From assembly GCA_905182985.1 (NCBI GenBank), contig CAJJDN010000138.1, forward strand, positions 18,146 through 82,145: a stretch of 64,000 bases of DNA, read 5' to 3'. Position numbers and translations under genes: made by a program. The notes under the pieces were generated by a model. The model was not told where the DNA came from. It was given only the letters and a program-made list of their open reading frames with translations, and did not search any database. Of this stretch, positions 24,748 through 36,800 are shown piece after piece. Within the stretch, counting starts at the first letter, position 1, and each line of letters opens with the position of its first letter. This DNA is from Paramecium sonneborni (taxonomy: Eukaryota; Ciliophora; Oligohymenophorea; Peniculida; Parameciidae).

Positions 24748-26505
24748 TCAAAATATCTCACAACCTTTACAGCAAGCTTAATTTGCAACAGCATCAACTT
24801 AACTTATTTCAACATTTTAGCCTTAGACTTCTTCTGGTTGTATAATTTTGGTAGCTGATGCATTACTTACAACTTAAAGTTCTTCTTCATTTTAAATTTT
24901 ATTATTAACATTAGTTTCATCTTTCTGAATTTATTCTTAATTTTATTACTATTATTACTATTACTATTACTATTACTATTATTATTATTACTATTATTAC
25001 TATTATTACTATTACTATTACTATTATTATTATTATTACTATTATTATTATTATTACTATTATTATAATTACTATTATTCAAGTACTTTTTCTACTTCTT
25101 ATTCAGGTTCTTATTTAGAAATAATTGTTTCCTATTATTATTGATGTTATTGTTCTATATTTTCTTCTTTTCTCTCTTCTTCATTATTTTAATGATGATT
25201 TTATTAGAAAGTTTAGAAATTTTATTCAATATTTGATTATTATTAGTGTTATTAGATATGAAATTGATCATTTTCTTTTTATTAATCTTGATCATTCAAT
25301 TCTTATTTTAAATTTTCTTGTTAATCTTTTTAATCAGAAACATTTCCAAATTCAGCAGATTTTTTTTGTTCAAAATTATAAAATTTTTTTTAGTTTTCAA
25401 AAAAGTCGTTTACATTATTTTCAACATTATCATAAGGATCTTCTTAATTTTATATCTACTTTTCTTCATTTGCTAAATGAATAAACTGATCAATTTATTG
25501 TTTTTACCTAGGAATTGTATGGCCATCAATTAAATCTAAATTATATGGTGGCCTAATTTTAATATAATATTATAAATTACCAGAAAACACTTTAATTAGG
25601 TTGAGTTCCTCCATATTTTTACTCTAATTGATTTGGATCAATAATTTACTATAATTTCATAAATTCTTTCTTTTATAAAAAATTAATTTTATCAGCAGTT
25701 TCAGGATCTAGAAATCCCGATATAGTTTTCCATAAAAAATTTAAACCAGTTGAAGGATTTAGTATAAACATTTTTTCCAAACAACCACCAAAGTTAGTAC
25801 TCATGGTATCTATAACAACTTATAATGCTTTAGTTGGTAAACCAAAAACTCCTAAACCATTACTTTCCAATAAAAATATCCAGTTTTCTACTTTTCCAGG
25901 AATAAACATGTGTTTTTTAATAATTCCCATTTGAAATGATAATGCTTATATTATAGTTTCTTTATCATACTATATATAATATAGATTTAGTTATACTTTC
26001 TTAATATCAATAAGATGAGCATTAAGTATAACTATAGGACGATATTGTTTATCTCTTCCAAATATATAACATATGCCATTCTTAAGAAATATTTCAGTTG
26101 CTGGATTAATTTAATGATAAATGGGATTAGCTCTCCAAGTCAAATGCAATTGTAATTTCTAAGAATTAGTGATAATATAATTTACTTTAATAACTTCTTT
26201 CATTTTAAAGCGACCTGAATAGCCAATTTTCAAATAGTCACTCTCTTTCCAACTAATTTATAAATTTAAATAAGTACTCTTATGGAAGTTATATATTTAA
26301 TTTTTAAATTTCTTATTTGAGTTCTTTAATCTTCTCTTGTTCAAAAGAATCGTAAGGAACACAATCATAAATTTTACGAGCTCCTTTTTCTCTTTCATGA
26401 TGTTTAATATAATAATCTATAGATTTGATAATAGTTCTGAATACCTGTATGTTAAACTGAATGAGCTCCTAAAGGTGGAGCTAAATAGGAATAGTCGATA
26501 CTCAT
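24748..26505 (-). CDS. Sec14-like (CRAL-TRIO) lipid-binding protein with long polyglutamine tail
   Basis: 549 residues after four introns (28, 25, 27 and 28 nt). Residues about 75-270 match the CRAL-TRIO fold of Sec14/PITP proteins: the first helices, then GRDKQYRPIVILN, then VENWIFLLESNGLGVFGLP, then FGGCLEKMFILNPSTGLNFLWKTISGFLDPETADKI, and the closing YGG. Such proteins move phosphatidylinositol or other lipids between membranes. The C-terminal half is acidic and Gln-rich and includes 41 consecutive glutamines (24943-25065), all encoded by TAA or TAG. It ends CCKGCEIF, where the cysteines could allow lipid attachment; that is speculation. An 82-bp gap separates it from the - strand gene upstream, which reads in the same direction. 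Confidence 0.85.
24943..25065 (-). repeat. Trinucleotide repeat encoding 41 glutamines
   Basis: On the - strand this is 41 successive TAA or TAG codons with no CAA or CAG and no interruption. In the standard code it would be an unbroken series of stop codons. It lies inside the C-terminal half of the Sec14-like gene. The interspersion of TAG among TAA should lower replication slippage compared with a pure repeat. Confidence 0.95.
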
Positions 26506-26587
26506 AATATAAATATAGAAATTATATAAAATAAAAATATTGAAATAATTATAATAAAACATTATAACATATTATACATACTCTATT

Positions 26588-27397
26588 TCATAAATCGTCT
26601 TTCTTATCATTCTCTCTCAAAGATACATATCCAAAGAGAGTTCGAGGATTTATAATATATTCTCTATTTTCTATTCTAGTATGATGAACTTCTGGAAGTT
26701 TAGCTAAGAGATTATTCACATCGATTTATCCATTTCTCAAATTCATTAATAATAATGCTAGTCTTTCATGATTATTCTAAATTATTTATAAAATTATTAT
26801 TACTCTAATTGCTTATATAAGAACATTTCTTATAGGCATTTCAGCTGTTTTTATAGCATTTTTTAACATATCAAGAGAAAACAACATTTTACTAAAATAT
26901 TGGACAACTATATTAGTATCTAAAGAAACACTTTCATAATCAAATTCTACTCCTGTGCATCTAAAATGATGAGAATCAATATTAAAGATTATTGATGCAC
27001 TCAAACTAAAATTTATCATATTTAAATTACTTTTCAATTTTTGTAGGAATGACATATTAATCTTCTATTATTACATCTAGATTTACCGAAGGTAAATAGA
27101 TTTCTAAAATATCATGATCAATGTCAAATTTCACCTATTATTATTAAATCAATAATTTACACTAAGTTATTCAAAACTATGAACTTTTAATTTCGTAATC
27201 CAATAATTAAATGCAAGTCTCATATTACCTATATAATCAAGTCCTTCTGCAGATAATGCATCATAATTTTGTATAAATCCAGAAATAAATTGTTAAATCA
27301 AATCATTTGCCTATTGACGATGTGCTTTATCAATAAAGTAGGCCTAAGTTGTATTCAATAACAGGAAAATTGTACAAACTACAACTAGACGTGTCAT
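26588..27397 (-). CDS. Small secreted protein, uncharacterised
   Basis: 243 residues after three introns (26, 25 and 27 nt; the last is a multiple of three and so less certain). The N-terminus is a clear signal peptide of about 19 residues (MTRLVVVCTIFLLLNTTQA), followed by a mature chain without further membrane segments. The mature part mixes helix and strand (for example FDIDHDILEIYLPSVNLDVIIEDQY and a helix ending AIKTAEMPIRNVL). No family was recognised. A soluble secreted or lysosomal/vacuolar protein is the simplest reading. Removing the introns takes out two in-frame TGAs. It lies directly upstream of the Sec14-like gene on the same strand. Confidence 0.72.
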
Positions 27398-28028
27398 TAA
27401 TAATTTAATTATTAATTCTGGAAGTTTCTTTATAATGTACATTCCATATTAGATTATTCTTTTATTTATGTGATATTTCAAATATTTTTACTACACATAT
27501 AAAGACTAACAATTTTATTTCTCATTCAATCCTATCCAAAGAATAATCATATTAAACAAATATGTTTAAAAATATAGATCAGTGGTCTAGACCAGAAATA
27601 ACAAAAACGTAAAGAAAATAATAATAAAAACAAAATTTCCATGAAAAAAATAAAAAAGTTTTTGTTTTGAGATTAAGGTTAATTGAGAGAAATAAACAAT
27701 ATAAAAATAAAAATAAAAATAGAAAAGAGAACTCATAAAAAATTTAAATAAAGATGATCTAAATAAATTATGAAGAACACTTCCTTAATGGTTTTATTAA
27801 ATGAATCGAAAGAATCTTAATTATTTATTAAAATCTAATAATTTGACTTTGTTAAAGTAGAAAAACAGAAGATTAAACCAGATGGGTTTTAAAGAGGATT
27901 TGAATGATGAAAACAATAATTTTAAAAATTCAAAACCTATAGTAGAAGATATATAACTTGTAATTCATTATTTATATTAATTAAAAATAAAACCAACCAT
28001 TTAAATACTAATTAATTATGTAAATATC
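27398..28028. other. Intergenic region with possible small (+) basic ORF
   Basis: About 630 bp between the secreted-protein gene and the 5S gene. From an ATG near 27562 a + strand frame of about 80 codons gives a Lys/Gln/Asn-rich basic peptide (MFKNIDQWSRPEITKTQRK...), and a second coding-like frame follows around 27770-27960. I could not join them into one gene, and they may be chance frames. Whether any 5S promoter element lies upstream cannot be told by eye. Confidence 0.3.
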
Positions 28029-28147
28029 GTTGTCGGCCATACTAAGCCTAAAGCACCGGATCCCATTCGAACTCCGAAGTTAAGCGGCTTAAGGCGAGGT
28101 TAGTACTAAGGTGGGGGACCGCTTGGGAAGTCCTTGTGTTGACAACC
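28029..28147 (+). rRNA. 5S ribosomal RNA
   Basis: 119 nt beginning GTTGTCGGCCATACTAAGCC and ending GTGTTGACAACC, whose ends pair to form helix I. It contains the universally conserved CCGGATCCCATTCGAACTCC and GAAGTTAAGC segments, the latter part of the internal RNA polymerase III control region, and GGTTAGTACTAAGGTGGGGGACC. It matches the Tetrahymena/Paramecium type from memory. A run of five T follows at once (28149-28153), the usual polymerase III terminator. Only one copy is in the window. Confidence 0.97.
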
Positions 28148-28153
28148 CTTTTT
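28148..28153 (+). terminator. RNA polymerase III terminator of the 5S gene
   Basis: CTTTTT directly after the 3' end of the 5S sequence. A run of four or more T on the non-template strand ends polymerase III transcription in eukaryotes. Confidence 0.75.
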
Positions 28154-28192
28154 ATATTTTTAATTAAATTAATTTTTTATTATTTCATAATA

Positions 28193-28720
28193 TATATTAA
28201 TTTAATTATTTTTAATATGCTTTTATTCAATTATTTATCATAACATTCATTATAATGATCTTTATATACTTCATTTTAATCATGTTTATCATATTCAAGA
28301 ATAAGTAAAGTATCCTATTCAATACGCTTCTAGTTTTTCTATTTCTTATAAAAATTAAGGAAATCATGATTTTTATTTACAATTAATTCTGTTGAATCAT
28401 TGTTTTCAATATACTATGTACCTTATATTTTATCAAATATTTTTGGCTGAATAGATATACCATACAATTTGATTGCATATGAAAGATTATTTAAATTTTG
28501 TAAAGAGGATAAATCAAATATTTAATACAAGTTGAAAAAATGTGAATTTATAATAGAATTGATTCCTATATTCTTTAAATAATAAAATACTTTATTAATA
28601 TTTACTAAGAAAAGAATGATAAGATATATAGTTTGATTTAGATTAAATATTAATATATTTAATTGCAAATACACATTAGTAACTTAATCAATCTTAACCC
28701 CAGAAATTTTTAAATATAGT
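28193..28720 (-). CDS. Coding-like ORF overlapping the TMEM135-like gene tail (unconfirmed)
   Basis: A - strand frame opens at an ATG inside the last exon of the TMEM135-like gene and runs about 175 codons in a different frame. Its second half reads like true protein (IKLYGISIQPKIFDKIQG..., then KNQKRIEQDTLLILEYDKHD, then QNEVYKDHYNECYDKQ). No TGA ends it before the 5S gene, so the 3' end given here is arbitrary and a terminal intron may be missing. It could be a separate gene, or a frame-shifted continuation of the TMEM135-like gene. No family recognised. Confidence 0.4.
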
Positions 28721-29377
28721 TAAATATGTGGATTTGATTGCTGCATCCTAATATAGAATATAAAATATTACATCATAATGATAGAAATAATTAATAATTC
28801 CCATAGCAAGGCCAAATAAGAATAATTCCCATGCTTTAATAGAAGATACATATCCCCTTTTTTTAAGCAATCTCCATGCAGTTTCTAATGATTTAGGAAA
28901 TATAAATAATGCTATTTCTTATCTTCTACCTTCAGATTCTAAGAAAAGTGCTGAACAAGCAACTGATGCTGCTAAAGCAGGATTCCAACCTTTAAAGATC
29001 TAATATATTATTTACCATCAACTTTTTATCTAATATTTTTAAGTTTACATAAGGCATATTTACAAATAGCGACATAAAGAGATACAAATAAAACTGATTT
29101 AGCATAATTATAAATTGCAACTGATATCGTCTTTATAGGTCTTAATAAATTCTTTCATTTTCTACCTTTACATCACTCTCTTCCTTTTGAAGATAAGAAA
29201 TGGGATTAAATGTATGGGAATATAGTATTTGTATGATTTAGGAATCAATTAAAGCAATCTTACAAATGCTGCATACAAGCATGTACCATCATGAAAATCA
29301 TCACATTACACTATGCCCAAATCATTAATAATTCGCTCTTGAAATTCTTTTGATAAACCTCTTTTATTAATGGACAT
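28688..29377 (-). CDS. TMEM135-like (Tim17-related) multi-pass membrane protein
   Basis: 204 residues after three introns (25, 26 and 24 nt). Features that recall TMEM135 and its fungal relatives: an early His-Asp-Gly-Thr-Cys stretch (HDGTCLYAAFVR), then PIHLIPFLIFKRKR, a hydrophobic segment, and the block GWNPALAASVACSALFLESEGRRQEIALFIFPKSLETAWR followed by LFLFGLAMGIINYFYHY. It ends FKNFWG, near the family's usual C-terminal FG. TMEM135 acts on mitochondria, peroxisomes and lipid handling in animals. The protein is about half the length of human TMEM135, so the subtype is inferred. Divergent from the kinase gene, starts 47 bp apart. Confidence 0.75.
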
Positions 29378-29424
29378 AGATAATATAATAATTATTAATT
29401 ACTTTTTTATTCATAATTTATTTT

Positions 29425-30898
<1,474 letters not shown>

Positions 30899-30936
30899 AA
30901 TAATATAAAAAATGATTGTTATAATTTAAAATTAAT

Positions 30937-31900
30937 ATGTAAGATAGTTAAAACCTTAAAGATTTACAAATTTAGCTTAGCAGATTTATCAGTAGACTTG
31001 AAGAATTAGAAAGAGAAAATAAATGCTTGAAGGAATAGATTTTGAATTAATAATGTTAATTGATGTAAAATGTAAAAACAATTGATACAAAATATTAACA
31101 AATTCATCGTAAGTAAAATTTATTAAATTAAACAAAGATATTTGAAGTGTCTTTATAAATATGGTATTTCTTAAAGTTGTCTAACCAATATGATTACATA
31201 ATATAATAAAATAATTGATAAATTTGGATTAGATGAAATAGTTAAAATGGACCTTAAAAGTTGTATTGAAAAATATGGGATTATTTATGAGAAAAACAAA
31301 ATAATTGATGAAGAAGAAATGAAAAATATTATAAATGAAAGGATTACCAAAGAAAGTGAGGAAGTATATATGCTATTCTTTCCAACTAAAGTATATTAAT
31401 ACTTAACAGATAATGATTCATTGTAATAATGCATAATAATTATATGTAGATAAAATACTTGTACTTTTTAATCATTACAATCTTAAAGATTTCGAATGTA
31501 AAATTCAATTTAAAATAATTCAGAATTGATCACTGATAATTCAGATGATACAATAATAAACAATCTAACAACTTAAAAATATTTAGAAAAGCTTTAATTT
31601 GACTATCAAAATGATCAAACTTTGTAATATCCAAAAACTTTCAAAGTAGAAAAGCTTTTATAGTTAACGAATAGAGATATTACTTAACAGAATATTACAG
31701 AAAGATCACTAAAATCTAAATATGAAAGAAGAGGAGACAGTAAACAAGAAATTAGATAAGAGTCATCTAATATATCCCCTTTAAAATAAATTAATTAATT
31801 GGGAATTGAAGATAGAGTGAAGAGATTTGATAATAAAGAAAATGAAGGAGGATGTCCAAGAAGGAGATCAAGGGCTGATAGAATTAAATAGCAATAGTGA
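30937..31900 (+). CDS. Coiled-coil protein, uncharacterised
   Basis: 312 residues with one 25-nt intron near the 5' end; without its removal the frame ends after about 90 codons. The N-terminal 60 residues form a short coiled coil (LSRFISRLEELERENKCLKEQ). The middle is mixed, with KIIDKFGLDEIVKMDLKSCI. The C-terminal part is Ser/Asn/Arg-rich and probably disordered, ending RRRSRADRIKQQQ. No domain recognised. It follows the kinase gene by 38 bp on the same strand, but co-regulation cannot be claimed in a ciliate. Confidence 0.7.
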
Positions 31901-32317
31901 TATACGAAATTAATTTATTGTATTTATAAGAAATAAATATGTTAAATTTATATTTAAATGACTGAATTCGAAGCTTTAAAATAGAAAAATTTAGGTTTAG
32001 GTTTCCAATTATTAAGAAGTAAATTAAATCTGATATTAATGATGTATTATATGAATATTTAAATTGAATAAGATAATAAAAATTTATATAATTGAGAAGG
32101 TAAAGATGTAACATTTTTAAAATTTAAGTTATCTATAAAGATGATATTAAGTCTAAATATGTATTAGAATAAATATTTATTTGAGAAGGTTCTAAAATAA
32201 ATGTTTGATTGGTATTTTTAGAATTGTAAGGAAGAATAGAACATTCTATGATTTTCTTAGAGATTCTAAATATGTGTTTAGATGAGAGATTCTTAATTAA
32301 ATATATATTATAATTTA
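31901..32317. other. Ambiguous region, coding-like on both strands
   Basis: About 415 bp before the HSF-like gene. On + an ATG at 31958 (MTEFEALKQKNLGLGFQLLR) opens a frame, and further pieces such as MYQNKYLFEKVLKQMFDWYF and IFRIVRKNRTFYDFLRDSK look coding, but they lie in different frames broken by TGA. On - a frame of about 150 codons without TGA crosses the whole interval. No intron set gives a clean gene. A decayed small gene is likely. Confidence 0.3.
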
Positions 32318-33308
32318 ATGTCGAAATCTCGTAGTCAGTCATCTATCCCAGCATTTTTGTAGAAAACATATGATATTCTGGAAGTATGAAACTTAAAGTT
32401 ATAAGAAGAATCCTTAATTATAAGATATTGTAGGTTGGAATGAAGATGGTTCAGGTTTCCTTGTAAAAAATGTTATAGCATTCTCAGACTAAGTTCTTCC
32501 AATGTATTTTAAGCATAGAAATTTTGCATCTTTTGTTCGATAAGTAAATAATAATTAAAAATTAAATAGATGAATATGTATGGATTTCATAAATCAAGAA
32601 GTGATCTTAAAGAAAATGAATTTATTCATCCACATTTTAAGAAGGATTAAAGGTATTTTTAATTGTAAATAAAGAAATCTTTTGAAAAAAATAAAAAGAA
32701 AGTCAGGTGAACATAATGATGAGTAGTTTGCTATAATGGAATTGAAACCACATCGAAATGCTAATTTACAAGATGTTTACTATTAAGTTTAATTATTAAA
32801 TAGAAATAAATTTAAGAAATATTAACTAAACAACAAGAACTAGAGAAAGTTTGTAAAATATTAATTGAGTAAAATAATAAAATATTACAATGCAATTAAT
32901 AACTTCGAAATCAATTGGTTTAAGAAAGGTATAAGATAAAGAATTAAATTAGATTTAATGGTAAAAAGAAGATTTAGAAATTAAAAGATTATTTTATAGG
33001 ATAATAACAGATAGAAAGCCTTCAGGAAGATCCTCTATAAGTATTGAAATTTAATAAAGACCTAGAAAAGATAATATACAGCAGCATATTAAGCATTGGA
33101 ATCTGATGAAGACGATTTCATAATACCAAACAAAAAGAAAGTTAAAGAGGATGATTCTGATAGTACTATTGAAAGAATGGAAAATCAGTATTTCCATTAA
33201 CCTTTGATGTTAACAAATGCGGAACATCAGAACATATAGGAAAGTAATGATGATGGAATAATTCAATTGTTGGATGATCAACAATTGGATGATATATACT
33301 TTGATTGA
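32318..33308 (+). CDS. Heat-shock-factor-like transcription factor
   Basis: 287 residues after five introns (25, 26, 22, 29 and 25 nt). Residues 8-100 are an HSF DNA-binding domain: IPAFLQKTYDILE, a short wing, GWNEDGSGFLV, then [28 protein letters not shown], the conserved recognition helix and wing core. Four of the five introns interrupt or directly follow this domain and its linker, and each must be removed to keep the motif in frame. A Gln/Lys-rich coiled coil follows (about 135-200), matching the oligomerisation region of HSFs. The C-terminal third is acidic, as in activation domains. HSFs bind nGAAn repeats and switch on chaperone genes. The start at 32318 is the first ATG in frame. 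Confidence 0.9.
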
Positions 33309-33345
33309 TCTATAAAATAATTATGTTTAGATTTAATATAATTAA

Positions 33346-36300
33346 ATGAATTAATAGTTGGGATCTTATGTTAAATTCTTTCATATCATACGTGAATTAG
33401 GAGATAGCTTCTAAATTGATAGTAAACAGAAATAAATATTGAAGGTCAACTTTACAATAAAGGAGTAAAAATTAATGACAATTCTAAATGATTTAAGTAC
33501 TGCATTTTAATTATTAAGATGATGAGGATGAAGAAGAAATTAAATTCAGTCTTCTAAATTATCTTAATGAAATACCTAAATAAAAATAGGGAGTTTCAAG
33601 ATAAATGAAGCGAACTAGATCAAGTATCACTGATGTTGATCTAATCAAAGGAGTGTAATTTGATGAAACAAAATTAAATGATCCTATTGTTGATATGGAA
33701 AAAGCATTTAAATTGATTAATCATTTCTATAATAAAAAAAAAGAAGGAATAAACATTGATCCAAGAATTAATTAGATTTATGAAAATATTCGTAATCTCT
33801 TCATTTAGAATGAATCTTTATCAAATCCATCATCAGCATTATAAACTAGAAATTCTTCTTAATCACCAACAATGGATATGAATTAATTGATTGAATCAGA
33901 TTTACTAGATTCATATAAAAATATTAAGTTTCAATTTGCTAATTATATGAAAAGTCATTTATTATTAATGGATGAAACTGTTTCATACACTACAATATTT
34001 AGTTTATTAAGAGAATTAACTAAAAATTTATTGAATTGTGATAATTTTAGTTTTTTCAATTTAAATTCAAATTCTGAGTTGGAATTATATTAAACTAAGA
34101 CTGATATTTTTGATTAAATTCCAATAGATTAATCAATAAGTGAAGAAATTGCTTCACTTCCATAGAATAAGATTTTTCGGTTCTCAAAAGAATCTCCATT
34201 GTGTTCAGTATTAGAATCAATGAATTATTTATCATCTTATGGATTATATTGCAATAATGTAATCTTTATTTATCATTCTAAAGAAGATAAATAATTAGAT
34301 TCAGGATCAATATTGAAGTAATCTTTATATTCAAATTTTATTTTAGAATAGCCAATGATTATTAATTAATAGATGAATTAAAAAATATGTCAACATTTTT
34401 AATTCATACTATATAGAATGCCAAAGTCTAATTCTTTAGTCCTTTATCAATCGCAGATATGATCTTAGATCTAGGAATTTCATTTGTTAGAGCATCCAAA
34501 TTTATTTTGATTGAATAAATGTATAATATAATTTCATAAATGTACAAAATTGATAAGTAAATTTAATTTAATGATAGATTATAAACAGATTAATAAGAAA
34601 TTTAAGTTTGGGATTCAGAGAGTGTCTACATTGTATTTAAGGATTATTAAGTTACTGTTTGCTTTAAAATATATTAAATGAATTTATAGAAGTAAGCTGA
34701 TTAAAGAATATATTCAGAAGTTAAACATTATTATGAAAAATATCTCAGATTTATTAGAGAATGTTTTGATAAAAGTGCTTTTTATAAATTCTTTTTAAGA
34801 TCAAATGATTCCTTAGTTTTTGAATTTGATAAGAGTGGTCATCTCTTATTTCTTTCAAGACCTATACCTAAATAAATAAAATCAAACTTTAATATATAAT
34901 TTAATTCTCATATGATACATAATAATTAATTATCTTATAATAAGATTTTTGATTAGAGTGTTGTGTCAAATATTGAAAATTATCTTTAGGATCATAATTG
35001 GAAAACTATGAAGGATAATGAAAAATAATATGAAATATTTTTGAAAATAGAAGAAAATACTTATAAGGGATTTGCCCTGATTTTTACTGAAAATATAAAA
35101 GGATGGGTCAAAAAATAATTTAAATAATTAGAATCTGGAAATTAATTAGATTCTAAAATCAAAGCAAAAATTAGAAAATAATTAATATAACATGAAACTA
35201 TAAATTTTGTAAATAAATTAGAAGAAAATAATCCAGATGTTAAAAATTCTGTAGCATCTTTATATATGCCTTTATAACAATTAATTTTAAAAAGAACTAG
35301 ATCTAATTAAGGGAATCATTAAGTTTAACCGAAGATATAGAATACTGAAATAGAATTTAAGAAATCAAGATTTTAAAGTATGGAAGAATTAGACTTAAGT
35401 GAATTTGTGTTAGGAAATTAGGATGATGTAATAGATACATTTGATTTTAATATAATGGAATTAACAAATTAAAAAGAAAAGCATAGAATTGTATGGGTAA
35501 TTTTGAAAAAGAATGGTATTTTAGATGATTTTAAGTTACCTTATGAGAATTTATAAAATTTCATAAAGGAGATGGAATATCATTATAATATTAATAATAA
35601 TCCTTATCATAATTATGATCATGGTATAACAGTAATGTAGACAGCTCATTATTTTTGTAAGGGTTTAGATCAAACAACAAAGAATACAATCATAGATAAT
35701 TTTAATAGATTTGTTTTAATGATTAGTAGTTTTGGACATGATGTTGGACATAGTGGTAAAACAAATGTTTTTGAAATAAATAGTTTAAGTGATTTGGCTA
35801 TTAGATATCATGATAAAAGTGTATTAGAATAACATCATGCAGCATTAACAATTTAAATTTTGAAAAATCCATAGTCTAATATTTTAATAAATTTAAATTA
35901 AGTATAATTTAGGAATTTTAGGAAAGGATTAATTGCGAATATATTAAGTACAGATATGTCAGAACATTTCACACTAATAAAAGATTTTGAAAATAGACAA
36001 AAGAATTGTAATGATCAAAAGATTCTTAGCAATTATATTATGCATGTTAGTGATTTTGGTGGAGCAGCAAAGAAAAGCAATATTTCTGTAAAATGGTCTG
36101 CAAGAGTGAATTAAGAGTTTAGTATTTAATATAAGTTGGAAGGTGAATTTGGATATCCATAATAACCATATATGAAAGATTTACATATTGTAATATTGAA
36201 AAACTTATTACTTTTAGCCTCAAGTATTGGCAAAGTCAGAAATGGGATTTTTGAAAGTAATTGTTAGACCTTGTTATGTTTTATTAAATGAGTTTTTGGA

Positions 36301-36394
36301 AGGCAAATTAAAACATTGCATTGGATATATTGATGACACTATTTAATATTGGGAAAAAATAGGAAAAAAAGGTGAAGAATAATAATTTTAATGA
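33346..36394 (+). CDS. Cyclic-nucleotide phosphodiesterase (class I), long N-terminus
   Basis: 989 residues after three introns (33497-33518, 34318-34346, 36190-36217). The C-terminal 290 residues are a class I PDE catalytic domain: NPYHNYDHGITV near residue 736, with the substrate-binding His; SFGHDVGHSGKTN at about 778-790, the HDxxHxGxxN metal site; later ILSTDMSEHF and SEMGFLKVIVRP. It hydrolyses cAMP and/or cGMP by family. The N-terminal 600 residues contain one or two GAF-like regions (for example MILDLGISFVRASKFILIEQ), which would allow regulation by nucleotide; the GAF call is less sure. No membrane segment. Removing intron 3 restores the QVLAKSEMGF motif. Starts 37 bp after the HSF-like gene. 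Confidence 0.9.
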
Positions 36395-36416
36395 TAACTA
36401 TAATTAATTAATTTAT

Positions 36417-36800
36417 ATGTAGTGTGATAATTTAAAAATTTCAGATAATTTCTTTGAGAAATATCCTGATCGAGTGTATTTGAATATAATAGTTAGACCC
36501 ATTTTATTACACATTAGCTCTACATCTAAATTGTAATTTCAAGATGGATCCAAAATTAAAAAATATTTAATGAGCAAATCTGATCATTTTTACCATTTCC
36601 TTTAAATTATAAGAGAAACATTGCATGTAAAGAAATAAGAAGGTTTATATTTATTTATTAATAATTCTGGTTTGATTTAAGCAGGTACATTTCAATTATA
36701 TTTTTAAGAGAGTTAAGTGTGTGAAGTTTATAATAAATTTAAAAGTCTTGATGGTTTCCTTAGAATTCAATTAACAGAATATTAATCATTTGGATAATGA
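36417..36800 (+). CDS. Atg8/Atg12-family ubiquitin-like modifier (divergent)
   Basis: 127 residues, no intron. It begins with FFEKYPDRV, the EKYPDR element typical of Atg8/LC3/GABARAP. It then follows a ubiquitin-like fold with KIKKYLMSKSDHFYHFLQIIRETL (compare KKYLVPxDxTVxQFxxxIRKRI) and LYLFINNSGLIQAG. The end, VYNKFKSLDGFLRIQLTEYQSFG, is more like Atg12 (LYxxFxxDGxLxxxYxxxxAWG). The last codons are GGA TAA TGA, so in this genetic code the protein ends Gly-Gln. Atg8 proteins need removal of residues after Gly by Atg4 before lipidation; Atg12 normally ends at Gly. Family membership is likely, the subtype unsettled. The repeat that begins at 36477 truncates its second copy. Confidence 0.7.

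Noticed and set aside
25125..25484. A 119-codon + strand frame opposite the Sec14-like gene
   Set aside because: It is antisense to exons that encode a protein with a recognisable fold and polyGln tail; its Phe/Leu/His-rich product is typical of an antisense shadow.
18181..28028. Mitochondrial origin, because of the strong AT bias
   Set aside because: TGA acts as stop, short spliceosomal-type introns and a nuclear 5S gene are present, and the genes are nuclear-type.
33306..33308. A 19-nt intron in the HSF-like gene (around 33033)
   Set aside because: A 25-nt version with a TAG end fits the same frame and the local intron size better, so the shorter one was dropped.
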